Shown here in pieces: positions 26,217 to 37,033 of a stretch of DNA of 64,000 nucleotides (the stretch's first letter is position 1; each line of letters opens with the position of its first letter). The notes under the pieces were generated by a model. The model made no database searches. It had not been told where the DNA came from and saw only the letters and a list, made by a program, of their open reading frames with translations. Origin of the DNA: Mycobacterium sp. D16Q14 (GTDB taxonomy: Bacteria > Actinomycetota > Actinomycetes > Mycobacteriales > Mycobacteriaceae); assembly GCA_002013415.1 (NCBI GenBank), contig MAEX01000005.1, positions 62,001 through 126,000 on the forward strand. Direction: 5' to 3'. Both the position numbers and the translations under genes were made by a program.

Positions 26217-26222
26217 GCTTCG

Positions 26223-26228
26223 ACCCTA
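26223..26228 (-). promoter_or_regulatory. -10 box of the DyP-encapsulin operon, leaderless geometry
   Basis: On the minus strand TAGGGT ends 6 bases before the GTG start at 26216. The region is only 33 bases long and is shared with the divergent aminopeptidase gene. Confidence 0.5.
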
Positions 26229-26249
26229 GACCCAATCCAGTCAGCCATC

Positions 26250-27527
26250 ATGGGAAGCGTGACCGCGACCGCAACAGGACTGTGCCAATTCATCGACGCC
26301 TCACCGTCTCCGTTTCACGCGGTGGACACCGTGGCACAGCGACTTCGTCAGGAAGGCTTCACCGAGCTGTTCGAGGCGCAGCGCTGGCCGGGGCACTCGG
26401 GTGACTACTTCACGGTGCGCTCGGGATCGATCGTGGCCTGGCGCGGTGTGGACATGGCAGAAGACAACGCGGTCTTCCGGGTGATCGGGGCGCATACCGA
26501 CAGCCCGAACCTCCGGGTGAAGGCCAATGCCGATCGGGTGCAGGCGGGTTGGCCCATGATCGCCCTGGAGCCCTACGGCGGAGCATGGGTGCAGACCTGG
26601 CTGGACCGCGATCTGGGGCTGTCCGGAAGGGTGCTGGTGCGTGACGGAGACGCGGTGCGGTCCACCCTGATTCGCATCGACCAGCCGATCCTGCGGGTGC
26701 CGAATCTGGCGATTCACATGGTCAGCGCCGAGGAGCGTAAGAAATGGGTGATCGACCCGCAGTGGCATGTGAATTCGGTATGGAGCGGCGGGAAGAGCTT
26801 CGACGAGTTCATTGCCGGACAGCTGGGGGTCGCCGCGGCCGATGTTCTCGGACGCGATCTCATGGCGCACGACCTGACCGCCGCGGCGCTCATAGGTCCC
26901 GACGAGAGCCTGGTCAGTGCCCCGCGTCTGGACAATCAGGCCAGCTGCTACGCCGGGCTGGAGGCGTTCCTTGCCGCCGAGTCCAGCTCGACGATCGTGC
27001 TTGCGCTCTTCGACCATGAGGAGATCGGTTCGGTGTCCGGTCACGGCGCCCACTCGGACCTACTGTCGACGGTTCTGGAACGGATCGTGCTGTCCAGCAA
27101 CGGCACCCGAGAGGACTTCCTGCGGCGTGCGGCCGCCTCGCTGATGGTCTCGGCCGATATGGCGCACGCCACTCACCCCAACTACCCGGATCGGCACGAA
27201 CCGGGTCACCAGATTGGCGTCAATGCCGGGCCGGTGATCAAGATTCATCCCAACGTTCGGTATGCCACCGATGGCCGGGGTGCGGCGGCATTCGCGCTGG
27301 CCTGCGAGCGGGCCGGCGTCCCATATCAGCGGTACGAACATCGGGCGGATATGCAGTGCGGCTCCACCATCGGCCCGTTCGCGGCCTCACACACCGGCAT
27401 CGTCACCGTCGACGTCGGTGCCGCCACGCTGGCCATGCATTCGGTGCGTGAACTGATGGGTGCACACGACGTTCCGATGTACTCCGATGCGCTGCAAGCG
27501 TTTCTGGAGCTGCCCGCTACATCGTGA
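26250..27527 (+). CDS. pepC: M18-family aminopeptidase (aspartyl aminopeptidase type)
   Basis: The product (425 residues from the ATG at 26250) is an M18 dinuclear zinc aminopeptidase. Metal and catalytic motifs are [12 protein letters not shown] (first His/Asp), [16 protein letters not shown] (catalytic and ligand Glu) and, near the end, [29 protein letters not shown] is a conserved M18 block. It removes N-terminal acidic or other residues from peptides in the cytoplasm. A GTG at 26259 matches the start remembered for the M. tuberculosis protein Rv0800 and is an alternative. The 3' end overlaps the convergent gene by 11 bases. Confidence 0.9.
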   Translation: MGSVTATATGLCQFIDASPSPFHAVDTVAQRLRQEGFTELFEAQRWPGHSGDYFTVRSGSIVAWRGVDMAEDNAVFRVIGAHTDSPNLRVKANADRVQAGWPMIALEPYGGAWVQTWLDRDLGLSGRVLVRDGDAVRSTLIRIDQPILRVPNLAIHMVSAEERKKWVIDPQWHVNSVWSGGKSFDEFIAGQLGVAAADVLGRDLMAHDLTAAALIGPDESLVSAPRLDNQASCYAGLEAFLAAESSSTIVLALFDHEEIGSVSGHGAHSDLLSTVLERIVLSSNGTREDFLRRAAASLMVSADMAHATHPNYPDRHEPGHQIGVNAGPVIKIHPNVRYATDGRGAAAFALACERAGVPYQRYEHRADMQCGSTIGPFAASHTGIVTVDVGAATLAMHSVRELMGAHDVPMYSDALQAFLELPATS

Positions 27528-28335
27528 AGCGCAGGTTGGCGATGATGTGCCAACCCAGTTCCGGATCACCGTCCAGGGTGAATCCGTCGCGGCTCGCGCT
27601 GGCTCGCCCACCCAGATGACGGGCGAACTCGCAGGTGTCCGCGGTGAGCGTCACGTGCGGCGCGCCGGAGAGCGTCGAGACGATGCGGGCCCGGTCCGGG
27701 ATTTCGATGTCGACCTTCTGCGCCCCGATTCCGGTGAGCACGAATCGGATCCGGCTGCCTTGGGACGCACCCGCTCGCTTTCCGACCAGGAACGGCAATG
27801 CGTTGATCAGCTCGGTGAGGGCCGGCGTCGCCGCCACCGGGTCTGCCGGTGAGGGCATCCCGAGGCTGTCACGTACATCCAATTCGTGCATCCAACAGTC
27901 GAAATCGCGGATCTGCATGAATCGGCCGTAGCTTTCCGGCCCCACCGGTGTCGATGTCTCAGCGTTGAACTGCTCCTGGGACAGGCCCTCCAGGATGGCA
28001 AGGCGCGCGCTGGTAACGGTGTGCAGGTCATTCATCACCGCGACCGGCGGGAGCTTGCGGTAGTAGGTGAGCCACCGTTCGTTGAGGACGCCGACGGGAT
28101 TGTGCACGTGTGGCAGGCCGGCCACGGCCTCATCGGTGCTGGGCAGTGGGTCGCCCGAGAGTAGGCGTTCGGTACCGACCACATGCGCGACGACGTCCTT
28201 GACGGTCCACCCCGGCAAGACTGACGGCGCGGCCCATTGCTCATCGGTCAGGCTGTCGCCCAACTCGCCCAGCGCGGTCCACTCCGCGGCCAATGCGGCG
28301 ACGACGGGCTCTTTCGCGACGATCGTGACGGTCAT
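27517..28335 (-). CDS. Maleylpyruvate isomerase-family, mycothiol-dependent-type protein
   Basis: The 272-residue protein matches the MDMPI/DinB-like four-helix-bundle family that uses mycothiol. The N-terminal block has [22 protein letters not shown], in which the His of AHV is the usual metal ligand. Additional His residues in PHVHNP and in the [13 protein letters not shown] segment complete a likely metal site. The C-terminal domain has the MDMPI_C layout, with strands ending [13 protein letters not shown]. It is probably cytoplasmic and conjugates or isomerises an electrophile with mycothiol; the substrate cannot be told. It overlaps the convergent aminopeptidase gene by 11 bases. Confidence 0.82.
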   Translation of the reverse strand: MTVTIVAKEPVVAALAAEWTALGELGDSLTDEQWAAPSVLPGWTVKDVVAHVVGTERLLSGDPLPSTDEAVAGLPHVHNPVGVLNERWLTYYRKLPPVAVMNDLHTVTSARLAILEGLSQEQFNAETSTPVGPESYGRFMQIRDFDCWMHELDVRDSLGMPSPADPVAATPALTELINALPFLVGKRAGASQGSRIRFVLTGIGAQKVDIEIPDRARIVSTLSGAPHVTLTADTCEFARHLGGRASASRDGFTLDGDPELGWHIIANLRFTM

Positions 28336-28353
28336 GGTGCGAGCCTACGAGAG

Positions 28354-29367
28354 TCAGCGCGGGCAGGTTTCGAATTGAGCGCGCAGCTCGCCTTGCAGGG
28401 CCACATCGGGGGCAGTACTGGGCTGCGGCTCCCGCACGCCCGTGGAGCAGCGTCCGGGACGGACCGTGATCTGGGCGTGGTCGATCGTGTACACGGTTGC
28501 CGTTCCTGACTTCTTGATCAGCTGAAGCTGTTCTTCCGCAACGTGATCCATGTTCCGGCCGGTCAGCTTGGTGAGCTGGATGCTGTTGCGGTCAGGCTGG
28601 TCACGGTTGCCCGGTAGCGGGCCCCGATTGAAGTCGCCGTCGACGGGCGCGATGGTGTCCAGGGCCTCCCACAAGTCCAGCTGCGCCGCGGTCGGCAGAC
28701 CGTGGCCCGATCGGATGCTGGGTGGATCGTTGGTGTAGATCAAGGAGTTGGTGATTACCCAGTCGCTGGTGGAGCCGGGGAAGTCGGTGCCGAGCCTGCG
28801 CACTGCCGTGGCGAATTCGGTGGCGCCGATATTGTCCGGCCGTCGATCCTTGCCGTCGAACAACGTGACATTGAGGCTGGTGCCGGCGGGCCGGTCGTAG
28901 TCGGACGGCCACGCCCGCCCGGTGATCTGGTAGCCGTATTCGCCCCGGGAAAGCTTCAGCCAGTCCTGCCACGGCGGCTCCGGGGTGGCAGCCGAGGGCC
29001 GCAGTTCGACATACATCGTGGAAAACAGGTGATTGCCCTCCGGCCAGCGTCTTACGTTGAGGGTCGCCGCCCACGAGCGGAACGTGCGGGAATCGTGGAT
29101 CTGGCCGGTGAAGACGCGCGTCAGTGCGGAGAGCTGATCGGCGGACGCTTCGCCGCGGACGTAGACGTCGAAGGTGGCACTGGCCGGTGCGGGGCCGCCG
29201 CTGTGGCTGATGGTGTGTGACACCGACATCACCCCCGCAAGCGGTCGCAACGTTTCATCGATTCGGTCGGCGGTCCGCGAGCCGGTGAAATCGCAGCCGG
29301 CGACCAAGGATGCGACGCTGAGCACCAGAACGCCAAGCGCGCCGCCGCACCGGCTGAACATTCCCAT
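28354..29367 (-). CDS. Lipoprotein, paralogue of the 29879-30883 gene
   Basis: From the ATG at 29367 the product is 337 residues with the lipoprotein signal SVASLVAGC, followed by a globular domain. I do not recognise a named family, but it is clearly paralogous to the gene at 29879-30883. Shared blocks include GLPTxAxxxLWEALxxIAPV, a Trp-Gln-(Asp/Glu)-Trp segment and the C-terminal LQxELRxxFETC, where the final Cys probably pairs with the RCSTG/GCSPE Cys. An upstream in-frame ATG at 29421 would add 18 residues ahead of the signal and seems less likely. The two lipoproteins flank a DoxX gene on the opposite strand. Confidence 0.75.
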   Translation of the reverse strand: MGMFSRCGGALGVLVLSVASLVAGCDFTGSRTADRIDETLRPLAGVMSVSHTISHSGGPAPASATFDVYVRGEASADQLSALTRVFTGQIHDSRTFRSWAATLNVRRWPEGNHLFSTMYVELRPSAATPEPPWQDWLKLSRGEYGYQITGRAWPSDYDRPAGTSLNVTLFDGKDRRPDNIGATEFATAVRRLGTDFPGSTSDWVITNSLIYTNDPPSIRSGHGLPTAAQLDLWEALDTIAPVDGDFNRGPLPGNRDQPDRNSIQLTKLTGRNMDHVAEEQLQLIKKSGTATVYTIDHAQITVRPGRCSTGVREPQPSTAPDVALQGELRAQFETCPR

Positions 29368-29456
29368 GGGGTGGAGTATGGCGTCTCGGTGCGCCTCGGT
29401 GCCCTTGTCGGTCGACATCAATACTGTTGGAGGGTCGATATGAGAAGGGACCCGTG

Positions 29457-29882
29457 ATGGCCGAGGCCAAGAGTTTTGTGTCGAGTGTTAACGCCGCATT
29501 CGCGGCCCGGACGCCACCGGAGAAGATTGGTCTCGCGCTCACCGCGATCATCGTGCTGTTCCTGTTGGCCGACGCCGTACCAAAGATCTTTGGGGCGCAG
29601 TTCGCGCGTACCGCGACGGAGGCGCTGGGCTTCCCGCCATATCAGACGGCGCTGATCGGCTGGGTGCTGCTGGCGTGCACTGTCGTGTTCGCCATCCCGC
29701 GTACCGCGGTGCTCGGCGCCGTCGGGCTGACGGCCTACCTGGGTGGTGCGGTCACCATCGACATGCACGAGGAGGCGTGGTTCCCGGTCGTCTTCGCGAT
29801 CGGCTTCGGATTGTTGATCTGGGCGGCCCTGGCGCTGCGCCGGCGCGAGCTGCTGAAGGTGTTGATCGGGGCAGATCACTAG
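29457..29882 (+). CDS. DoxX-like small membrane protein
   Basis: The 141-residue protein has four predicted transmembrane helices (about residues 22-40, 58-78, 84-104 and 110-130) and the arrangement of the DoxX/DoxX-like family, including FPPYQTALIGWVLL and the short periplasmic acidic loop DMHEEAW. Family members sit in the cytoplasmic membrane, and some have been linked to thiol or redox homeostasis, though no activity can be read here. The ATG at 29457 has a GAGAAGGGA ribosome-binding site about 6 bases upstream. It is divergent from one lipoprotein gene and ends 4 bases inside the other. Confidence 0.8.
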   Translation: MAEAKSFVSSVNAAFAARTPPEKIGLALTAIIVLFLLADAVPKIFGAQFARTATEALGFPPYQTALIGWVLLACTVVFAIPRTAVLGAVGLTAYLGGAVTIDMHEEAWFPVVFAIGFGLLIWAALALRRRELLKVLIGADH

Positions 29883-30883
29883 GAGCAGGTCTCGAACCAC
29901 TGGCGAAGCTCGTTCTGCAACGGGAACCCGGTATCGAACTCTGGCGAGCAGCCGCCGACAACGACCGATAGCGTGTCCTTGCCGTACGTCGCCTCGTACT
30001 TGACCCGATGCTGATACGCCTTGAGCAGCATCAGTTGGCTCAGTGCTGCGCTTCGCCAGGCGGTCTCACCGCTGCCCGGGAGCGTGACGGTAACCAATGA
30101 CTTCTCGTCGCTGGTCTCCGAGTCCCTGACGAGGTTCATCTTCACCGGGGCAATGGCAGAGAGCGCTTCCCACAGACCGAACTCGGCGTCGGTGGGTAAT
30201 CCGCGCGAGGTACCGAGTTCCAGATCGTTTCCGTGTGCCGGTGCCTGTCCGCCGGTTGCGGTAGCGGTCCATGCCGCCTCGCGCAGGCCCGGGAAGTCCG
30301 TGGCGACGCGACGGAAGAGGGACGAGAAGTCTTGTATGCGGGCTTGTCTCGGCTTCCCATCGGCCCATGGGTGTAACGCCACCGTGATCTGTTTGCGCGA
30401 CTGCCCCTTCACATGGCTGGTGTTCACGCGGATGTCGTTTCCGTAGTGTCCCCGGATAAGCGCCTGCCACTCTTGCCAGTTGGGCACGGGTTCGGCACTT
30501 TCCATGTCGGTGGTCTCGGAAATCCCACCGCAGTAACGGTCCGGCCGAGCGACGGTGGACGGGCAGTCGTTGACGGTCAGCCGGACGTTGACATGTGCGT
30601 GGTCGGCTCCGGCTTTCTCTACGCGATGAGTGAAGACCTCCCAGATCGCCGTGAGCTGTTCTGGCGTGATCTCAGGCCGGACGTTGGCGTCCAGGTACAC
30701 CGTGAATGTGTCATACCAGCCGATTGAGAAGCTGTGAGTGGTGCTCTCGACGCCGGGCAGGCCGTTGATCGCGTGAGCGATCGAGCGAGACGGGTCGGAC
30801 TGACCTGCCGCACAGCCGCCGGCGGCCAGCAGAGATGAACCCGTCAGGATCCCAACTGTGGTCAGCAAAGCTGCACGGAGCAC
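29879..30883 (-). CDS. Lipoprotein, paralogue of the 28354-29367 gene
   Basis: The product (334 residues from a GTG at 30883) starts with a basic n-region and a hydrophobic core ending TGSSLLAAGGC, a plausible lipobox with Gly before Cys. The mature domain shares the GLPTDAEFGLWEALSAIAPV and LQNELRQWFETC blocks with its neighbour lipoprotein. Additional cysteines (NDCPSTV, RYCGG) appear only in this copy. The GTG start was chosen because it directly precedes the signal; longer in-frame sequence runs antisense into the purL promoter and start. Function unknown. The pair may be a duplicated envelope sensor or binding domain. Confidence 0.72.
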   Translation of the reverse strand: MLRAALLTTVGILTGSSLLAAGGCAAGQSDPSRSIAHAINGLPGVESTTHSFSIGWYDTFTVYLDANVRPEITPEQLTAIWEVFTHRVEKAGADHAHVNVRLTVNDCPSTVARPDRYCGGISETTDMESAEPVPNWQEWQALIRGHYGNDIRVNTSHVKGQSRKQITVALHPWADGKPRQARIQDFSSLFRRVATDFPGLREAAWTATATGGQAPAHGNDLELGTSRGLPTDAEFGLWEALSAIAPVKMNLVRDSETSDEKSLVTVTLPGSGETAWRSAALSQLMLLKAYQHRVKYEATYGKDTLSVVVGGCSPEFDTGFPLQNELRQWFETCS

Positions 30884-30900
30884 TTTCCAAGTATGACGGG

Positions 30901-30958
30901 CCTGGTCGGAAAGTGTGGACAACCGCGCGCTCTGTGCATGGTCGCGAATCCGACCAGG
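30901..30958. other. 10-bp inverted repeat upstream of the lipoprotein gene
   Basis: CCTGGTCGGA (30901-30910) and TCCGACCAGG (30949-30958) are perfectly complementary across a 38-base spacer, in the 161-base region between the divergent lipoprotein and purL starts. It could be paired operator half-sites or a stem in a leader RNA. Confidence 0.35.
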
Positions 30959-31032
30959 GTGATCCCACCGGCCGATATCGCCGCTCCGTACGGCCAGCAT
31001 GGCGCGTAGCGAGGGCAAGTCGGGTTCGACGT

Positions 31033-31038
31033 TAGAAT
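31033..31038 (+). promoter_or_regulatory. -10 box of purL, leaderless geometry
   Basis: TAGAAT ends exactly 6 bases before the purL GTG at 31045. It is the clearest -10 in this region and leaves no room for a ribosome-binding site. Confidence 0.6.
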
Positions 31039-31044
31039 CTGTTC

Positions 31045-33338
<2,294 letters not shown>

Positions 33339-33342
<4 letters not shown>

Positions 33343-35141
33343 GCGAGACTCCTGGAGTCCCTGTCACGACAAGCACCGTCGATCCCGATGACTGGATCGG
33401 CCGCAGTTGGCTGGCGTTCCAGGAGCTTGAGGAGCATCTCGAGAACCGGCACCCCTTGGTGGCCTGGGCGTGGAATCTGCTGCGGCTGGATTTCTGCGGA
33501 ATAGCATTCGGCGCCTTGTTCTTCTGCTTGTCGCTGACGCCGTCACTGATGCCGCGTACCTGGCTGTTTCAGGGTCTGATCGGGGGTGCCACGGCGGCCA
33601 TCGGCTACGGCATCGGGGTTGCCGTCTCCAAACTGGTCCTGCGCTTTTGGCTCCGTCACCAGACGTGGTGGCCGTTGCGTGACCGAGTAATGGTGACCGC
33701 CAAGCTCGGGGTGGTGCTGCTGTCGGCGGTGTGCTCCCTGGCGATGATCGTGCCCGCAGCCCGCTGGCAACGCCAGATCGCGACCCTCATGGAGACACAC
33801 GGGCCATCCACCCTCGAGTACTCCAAGTCCTTCGTTGTTTCGATTGCTTTTGGGGCACTGCTGATCTCGGTGGCCCGGGTGCTGCGAGATCTGGTTCGGC
33901 TGCTGGCCCGTTTCTTTATTCGCCGCTTGTATCTCAGTCGCGAAGTGTCGCTGCTCATCGGTACTGCCATCGTGGCAGTGCTGACCATCATGCTGTTCAA
34001 CGGAGTGCTGGTGCGCGGCTTCTTCTCCGCCGCCAACGCCTCGTTCGGTCCGAATAACGACACCACCCGCTCGGGGGTGGAACAGCCCGCGCAGCCGGAG
34101 CGTTCCGGAAGCCCGGCATCGCTGGCCTCCTGGGAGAGTCTCGGTTTCGAGGGGCGCAACTTCGTCTCCGGTGGTTTGCACGCCGACGAGCTGACCAAGG
34201 TGAACGGTCGCCAGGCCAAGGAACCTATTCGGGTGTATGCCGGACTCGAGACCGCCGACACCGCGGAGGAGCGCGCCGACATCCTGGTGCGGGAACTGGA
34301 GCGCACCAAGGCCTTCGAGCGCAAGGCGTTGATCATCGTCCCGACTACCGGCACCGGGTGGGTGACGCCCGCTGCCGCGCGCGGTATCGAGCTCATGTAC
34401 AACGGCGACACCGCGATCGTCGCCACCCAGTACTCGTTCCTGCCCAGCTGGATCTCCTTCCTGGCGGATAAGAAGAAGGCACTGGCCTCGGGCCGGCTAT
34501 TGGTCGACACCGTTCAGAAGCGCTGGGCACAGCAGCCCGCGGGGCATCGCCCAAAGCTGCTCATTTATGGCGAGAGCCTGGGATCCTTTGCGGGACAAGG
34601 CGCATTCGATGGTCTTGGCGATATCCGTACGGCGGGCGTCGACGGTGTGTTGTGGACCGGTCCGCCGAACTTCAGTCAGATCTGGAATGAGCTGGTGTCC
34701 AAGCGGGACCGGGGCACCCTGGAAGCCCTCCCCGCGTATGACAGTGGATTCACGGCGCGTTTCGCGATAGGTCCCGATATCGACGCCGTCGCGCGCGCGC
34801 CGTGGCAGAACCCGCGGGTGCTCTTCGTGCAACATCCGTCCGATCCGGTGACGTGGTGGTCCACGGATCTGCTGTTCAGTGAGCCGGATTGGCTCAAGGA
34901 GCCGCCGGTGGGCGACCGCTCCGCCGCGATGCGCTGGTACCCCATCGTCACCTTCTGGCAGGTGGCGGCGGACCTGGCCAACGCCGTCGGAGTGCCCGAC
35001 GGCCATGGCCACAACTACGGCATCTCGTCGGTCAACGGCTGGGCGGCCATTGCCCCGCCAGAGGGCTGGACCCCACAGGACACCGAACGCATCCGGAAGG
35101 CTCTCGTCGACACCGCGTCGCTCGACGGCCCCGACACGTGA
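33339..35141 (+). CDS. Membrane alpha/beta-hydrolase family protein (Abhydrolase_9 type)
   Basis: The 600-residue protein has an N-terminal region with about five transmembrane helices (residues 45-240) and a C-terminal domain of the alpha/beta-hydrolase_9 family. The likely nucleophile is Ser413 in [26 protein letters not shown] and [12 protein letters not shown] are conserved blocks of this family, with an Asp and a later His (GHGHNYG) as candidate triad members. From memory, a homologue in M. tuberculosis is Rv1069c rather than a gene next to purL. It overlaps purL by 4 bases and the following protease gene by 4 bases, making a tightly coupled operon. The biochemical role is unknown; a lipid or ester substrate at the membrane is likely. 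Confidence 0.82.
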
Positions 35142-35764
35142 TCGCTCGCGCTCGAGCCTGGGTCCTGGCTGTTGCGCTGGTCGCCTGGCCGGTGCTGTTG
35201 GAACGGTTCCCGCGACGCTGGCGCCCACTGATCGGGGCGGGTATGAGCACCACCCTCGCCGCGGTCGCGGCGACACCGCTCGGGCTGCGGCAACCCCGAC
35301 TGGGGGCCGGTTTGCGTCTGGGGGGAATTGTCGCGTCGGCCGTCGCCGTCGCGGTCGGTGCCTCACCAGCGCTGAAGTCGGTGCGCACCTCGATGCGGGA
35401 GCGCGATATCGGTCTTCATCCAGTGGCCTGGCTGGGGTTGCACATTCCGGTGGGCACGGTGTGGTCGGAGGAGCTCGCGTTCCGCGGGGTACTGCAGCCG
35501 CTGGCGGCCGAGACATGCGGCCAGAGGCTGGGTGGTGTGGTGCAGGCGGTGGCTTTCGGGCTTGCTCATATCCGGCCCGCCCACGCCGCGGGAGACTCCG
35601 TCCCGGCGACGGTACTGGTCACTGGCTTGTTTGGCTGGCTGTTGGGCTGGCTGCGCGAGCGATCGGGCAGCGTGGCCGCGCCGATATTGGCCCACCTGGC
35701 CCTCAACGGGGCCGGTGCGCTGGCCGCACTGGCCGTGCAACGGACGAAACGCGGGCCGCTGTAG
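35138..35764 (+). CDS. CPBP-family intramembrane metalloprotease
   Basis: The 208-residue protein has several hydrophobic helices and the three CPBP (CAAX protease and bacteriocin-processing) motifs: EELAFRG with Glu111 and Glu112 and Arg116, HIRPAH with His144, and a C-terminal HLALNGAG with the last His. It is an integral membrane protease, with substrates unknown in mycobacteria. It corresponds by position and size to Rv0804, from memory. The GTG start overlaps the upstream stop (GTGA), so it is translated with the membrane hydrolase. Confidence 0.87.
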   Translation: MIARARAWVLAVALVAWPVLLERFPRRWRPLIGAGMSTTLAAVAATPLGLRQPRLGAGLRLGGIVASAVAVAVGASPALKSVRTSMRERDIGLHPVAWLGLHIPVGTVWSEELAFRGVLQPLAAETCGQRLGGVVQAVAFGLAHIRPAHAAGDSVPATVLVTGLFGWLLGWLRERSGSVAAPILAHLALNGAGALAALAVQRTKRGPL

Positions 35765-35831
35765 CCATGGATGTAGTGCGGTTTTTCCCCGAAGTCCGGA
35801 CTCCTGGGTGTTGGCTGTAGATAATCGGCGG

Positions 35832-36434
35832 ATGGCCTCGAACTGGAGACGCAGGGTCGGTGCAGCGCTGGCAAGTATGACGATCACCGCCGGACTGGCA
35901 CTGGCCGCACCGGCCGGCGCAGATCCCGGGCCGGGCGCCTCGCTGCCGGTGTTTGTTCCGTACCCCTCGGACTGGTCGCCGGACACCTCGGTGTTCCCGT
36001 ACAACATGTGGCAGAACCGGGCGACCGACGAGCAGTTCACGGCACTACGCGAATCCTGCCAGTGGTTCAACGCCCAATACGACACCTTGATGGGGTCGGT
36101 GTACGGATTCCAGAATTACCTGCGCGATCACCGCGACGCCTGGGCCGCCTCGGGATCGGACACCGTCGGCAATGTGGTGATCGCGAACCTGGACCAGTCG
36201 GCCGCCTTCCTCGATCCGCGGGTGCATACCCTGTACATCACCAATTACCCGGATCAGAGCCAGTACTCACCGCTCTATAACGGTGACTCCTTCTATCACC
36301 TGTGGTTCCAGTTCACCCAGATCAGCGACAAGATGAAGCAGCAGCTGCCGTCCGGGGTGATCAACGCCAACATCGCCACCGCCACCGTCTACGGCAACAC
36401 CATTCGAGACTCGGGAATCTGCAACGGGGCCTAG
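35832..36434 (+). CDS. Exported protein of unknown function
   Basis: The 200-residue product has a signal peptide (the basic region NWRRR, hydrophobic VGAALASMTITAGLALA, and cleavage after AGA near residue 30). The mature domain begins with PGPGASLPVFVPYPSDW and carries two cysteines (ESCQWF, SGICNGA) that could bond. It has no motif I can name; similar secreted proteins are common in mycobacteria. A GATAAT box (35820-35825) ends 6 bases before the ATG, so the transcript may be leaderless even though the CPBP gene lies only 67 bases upstream. Confidence 0.75.
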   Translation: MASNWRRRVGAALASMTITAGLALAAPAGADPGPGASLPVFVPYPSDWSPDTSVFPYNMWQNRATDEQFTALRESCQWFNAQYDTLMGSVYGFQNYLRDHRDAWAASGSDTVGNVVIANLDQSAAFLDPRVHTLYITNYPDQSQYSPLYNGDSFYHLWFQFTQISDKMKQQLPSGVINANIATATVYGNTIRDSGICNGA

Positions 36435-36478
36435 GTTCCTCGGCGTTGCCACGGCCTGCTCCGGATAGGCTGGCGGCC

Positions 36479-36865
36479 ATGCCAGCGCGTGTACCGGATG
36501 CCGCCTCGACCAGGGCGGCCGTACTCGCGGTGGCCGACTGGCTGCGTGATCCGCAAGTGCCCGAACCGGCGCGCGCTGTCCTCGCTGACGCGGTCCGATT
36601 CACTGCCCGCACGCTGGCCGCCGATGCTCCGGGTGCCTCGGTAGAGGTGCGGGTGCCGCCGTTCGTTGCGGTGCAATGCATCTCGGGTCCCCGTCACACC
36701 CGGGGAACCCCACCCAACGTTGTGGAGACCACCCCGCGTACTTGGCTGCTGCTGGCGACGGGGCTGTTGACGCTGGATCAGGCCACCGCCGATCGCGCCG
36801 CTACCGCCTCCGGATCACGTGCTGCCGAGATCGCCGACTGGCTGCCGTTGGTGCCGCTCGGCTAG
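36479..36865 (+). CDS. Sterol carrier-family protein (Rv0807-like)
   Basis: The 128-residue protein matches the short conserved actinobacterial proteins, annotated as sterol-carrier family, that sit directly before purF. Recognisable features are VADWLRDPQVPEPARAVLADAVR, a VEVRVPPFVAVQC strand, and the ETTPRTWLLLATGLLTL motif. The fold resembles SCP2-type or mycothiol-maleylpyruvate-isomerase C-domains. It is small and cytoplasmic. The TAGGCT box at 36466-36471 ends 7 bases before the ATG, indicating a leaderless start. Its role is unknown, although its fixed position next to purF suggests a conserved link. Confidence 0.82.
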   Translation: MPARVPDAASTRAAVLAVADWLRDPQVPEPARAVLADAVRFTARTLAADAPGASVEVRVPPFVAVQCISGPRHTRGTPPNVVETTPRTWLLLATGLLTLDQATADRAATASGSRAAEIADWLPLVPLG

Positions 36866-36974
36866 CCAAAGGCGGGCGTCACGATGAGGGCGCTGCAGTG
36901 GCCTCGGTCACTTTTGTGGCGGTACAGACGGGCCGTTTTGCGGGGATCGGCCAGCCGATTCTGCGTTCAGCAAC

Positions 36975-36995
36975 CTTCCCCGTAAACTGGGGAAG
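36975..36995 (+). promoter_or_regulatory. purF promoter: perfect 7-bp dyad bracketing the -10 box
   Basis: CTTCCCC (36975-36981) and GGGGAAG (36989-36995) are perfectly complementary, and the 7-base centre contains TAAACT (36983-36988), a good -10. Transcription would start near 36995, giving a leader of about 39 bases with the AGGGAG ribosome-binding site before the GTG at 37034. A dyad over the -10 is a natural repressor site. In RNA it could instead form a hairpin at the very 5' end only if transcription started further upstream. Confidence 0.5.
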
Positions 36996-37033
36996 TCACC
37001 ACCCCGCGCAGGACTCACCCAGGGAGCCGCACC

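Noticed and set aside
25557..26249. Upstream extension of the M18 aminopeptidase frame
   Set aside because: It is antisense to DyP and lacks homology. The conserved peptidase sequence starts after 26250.
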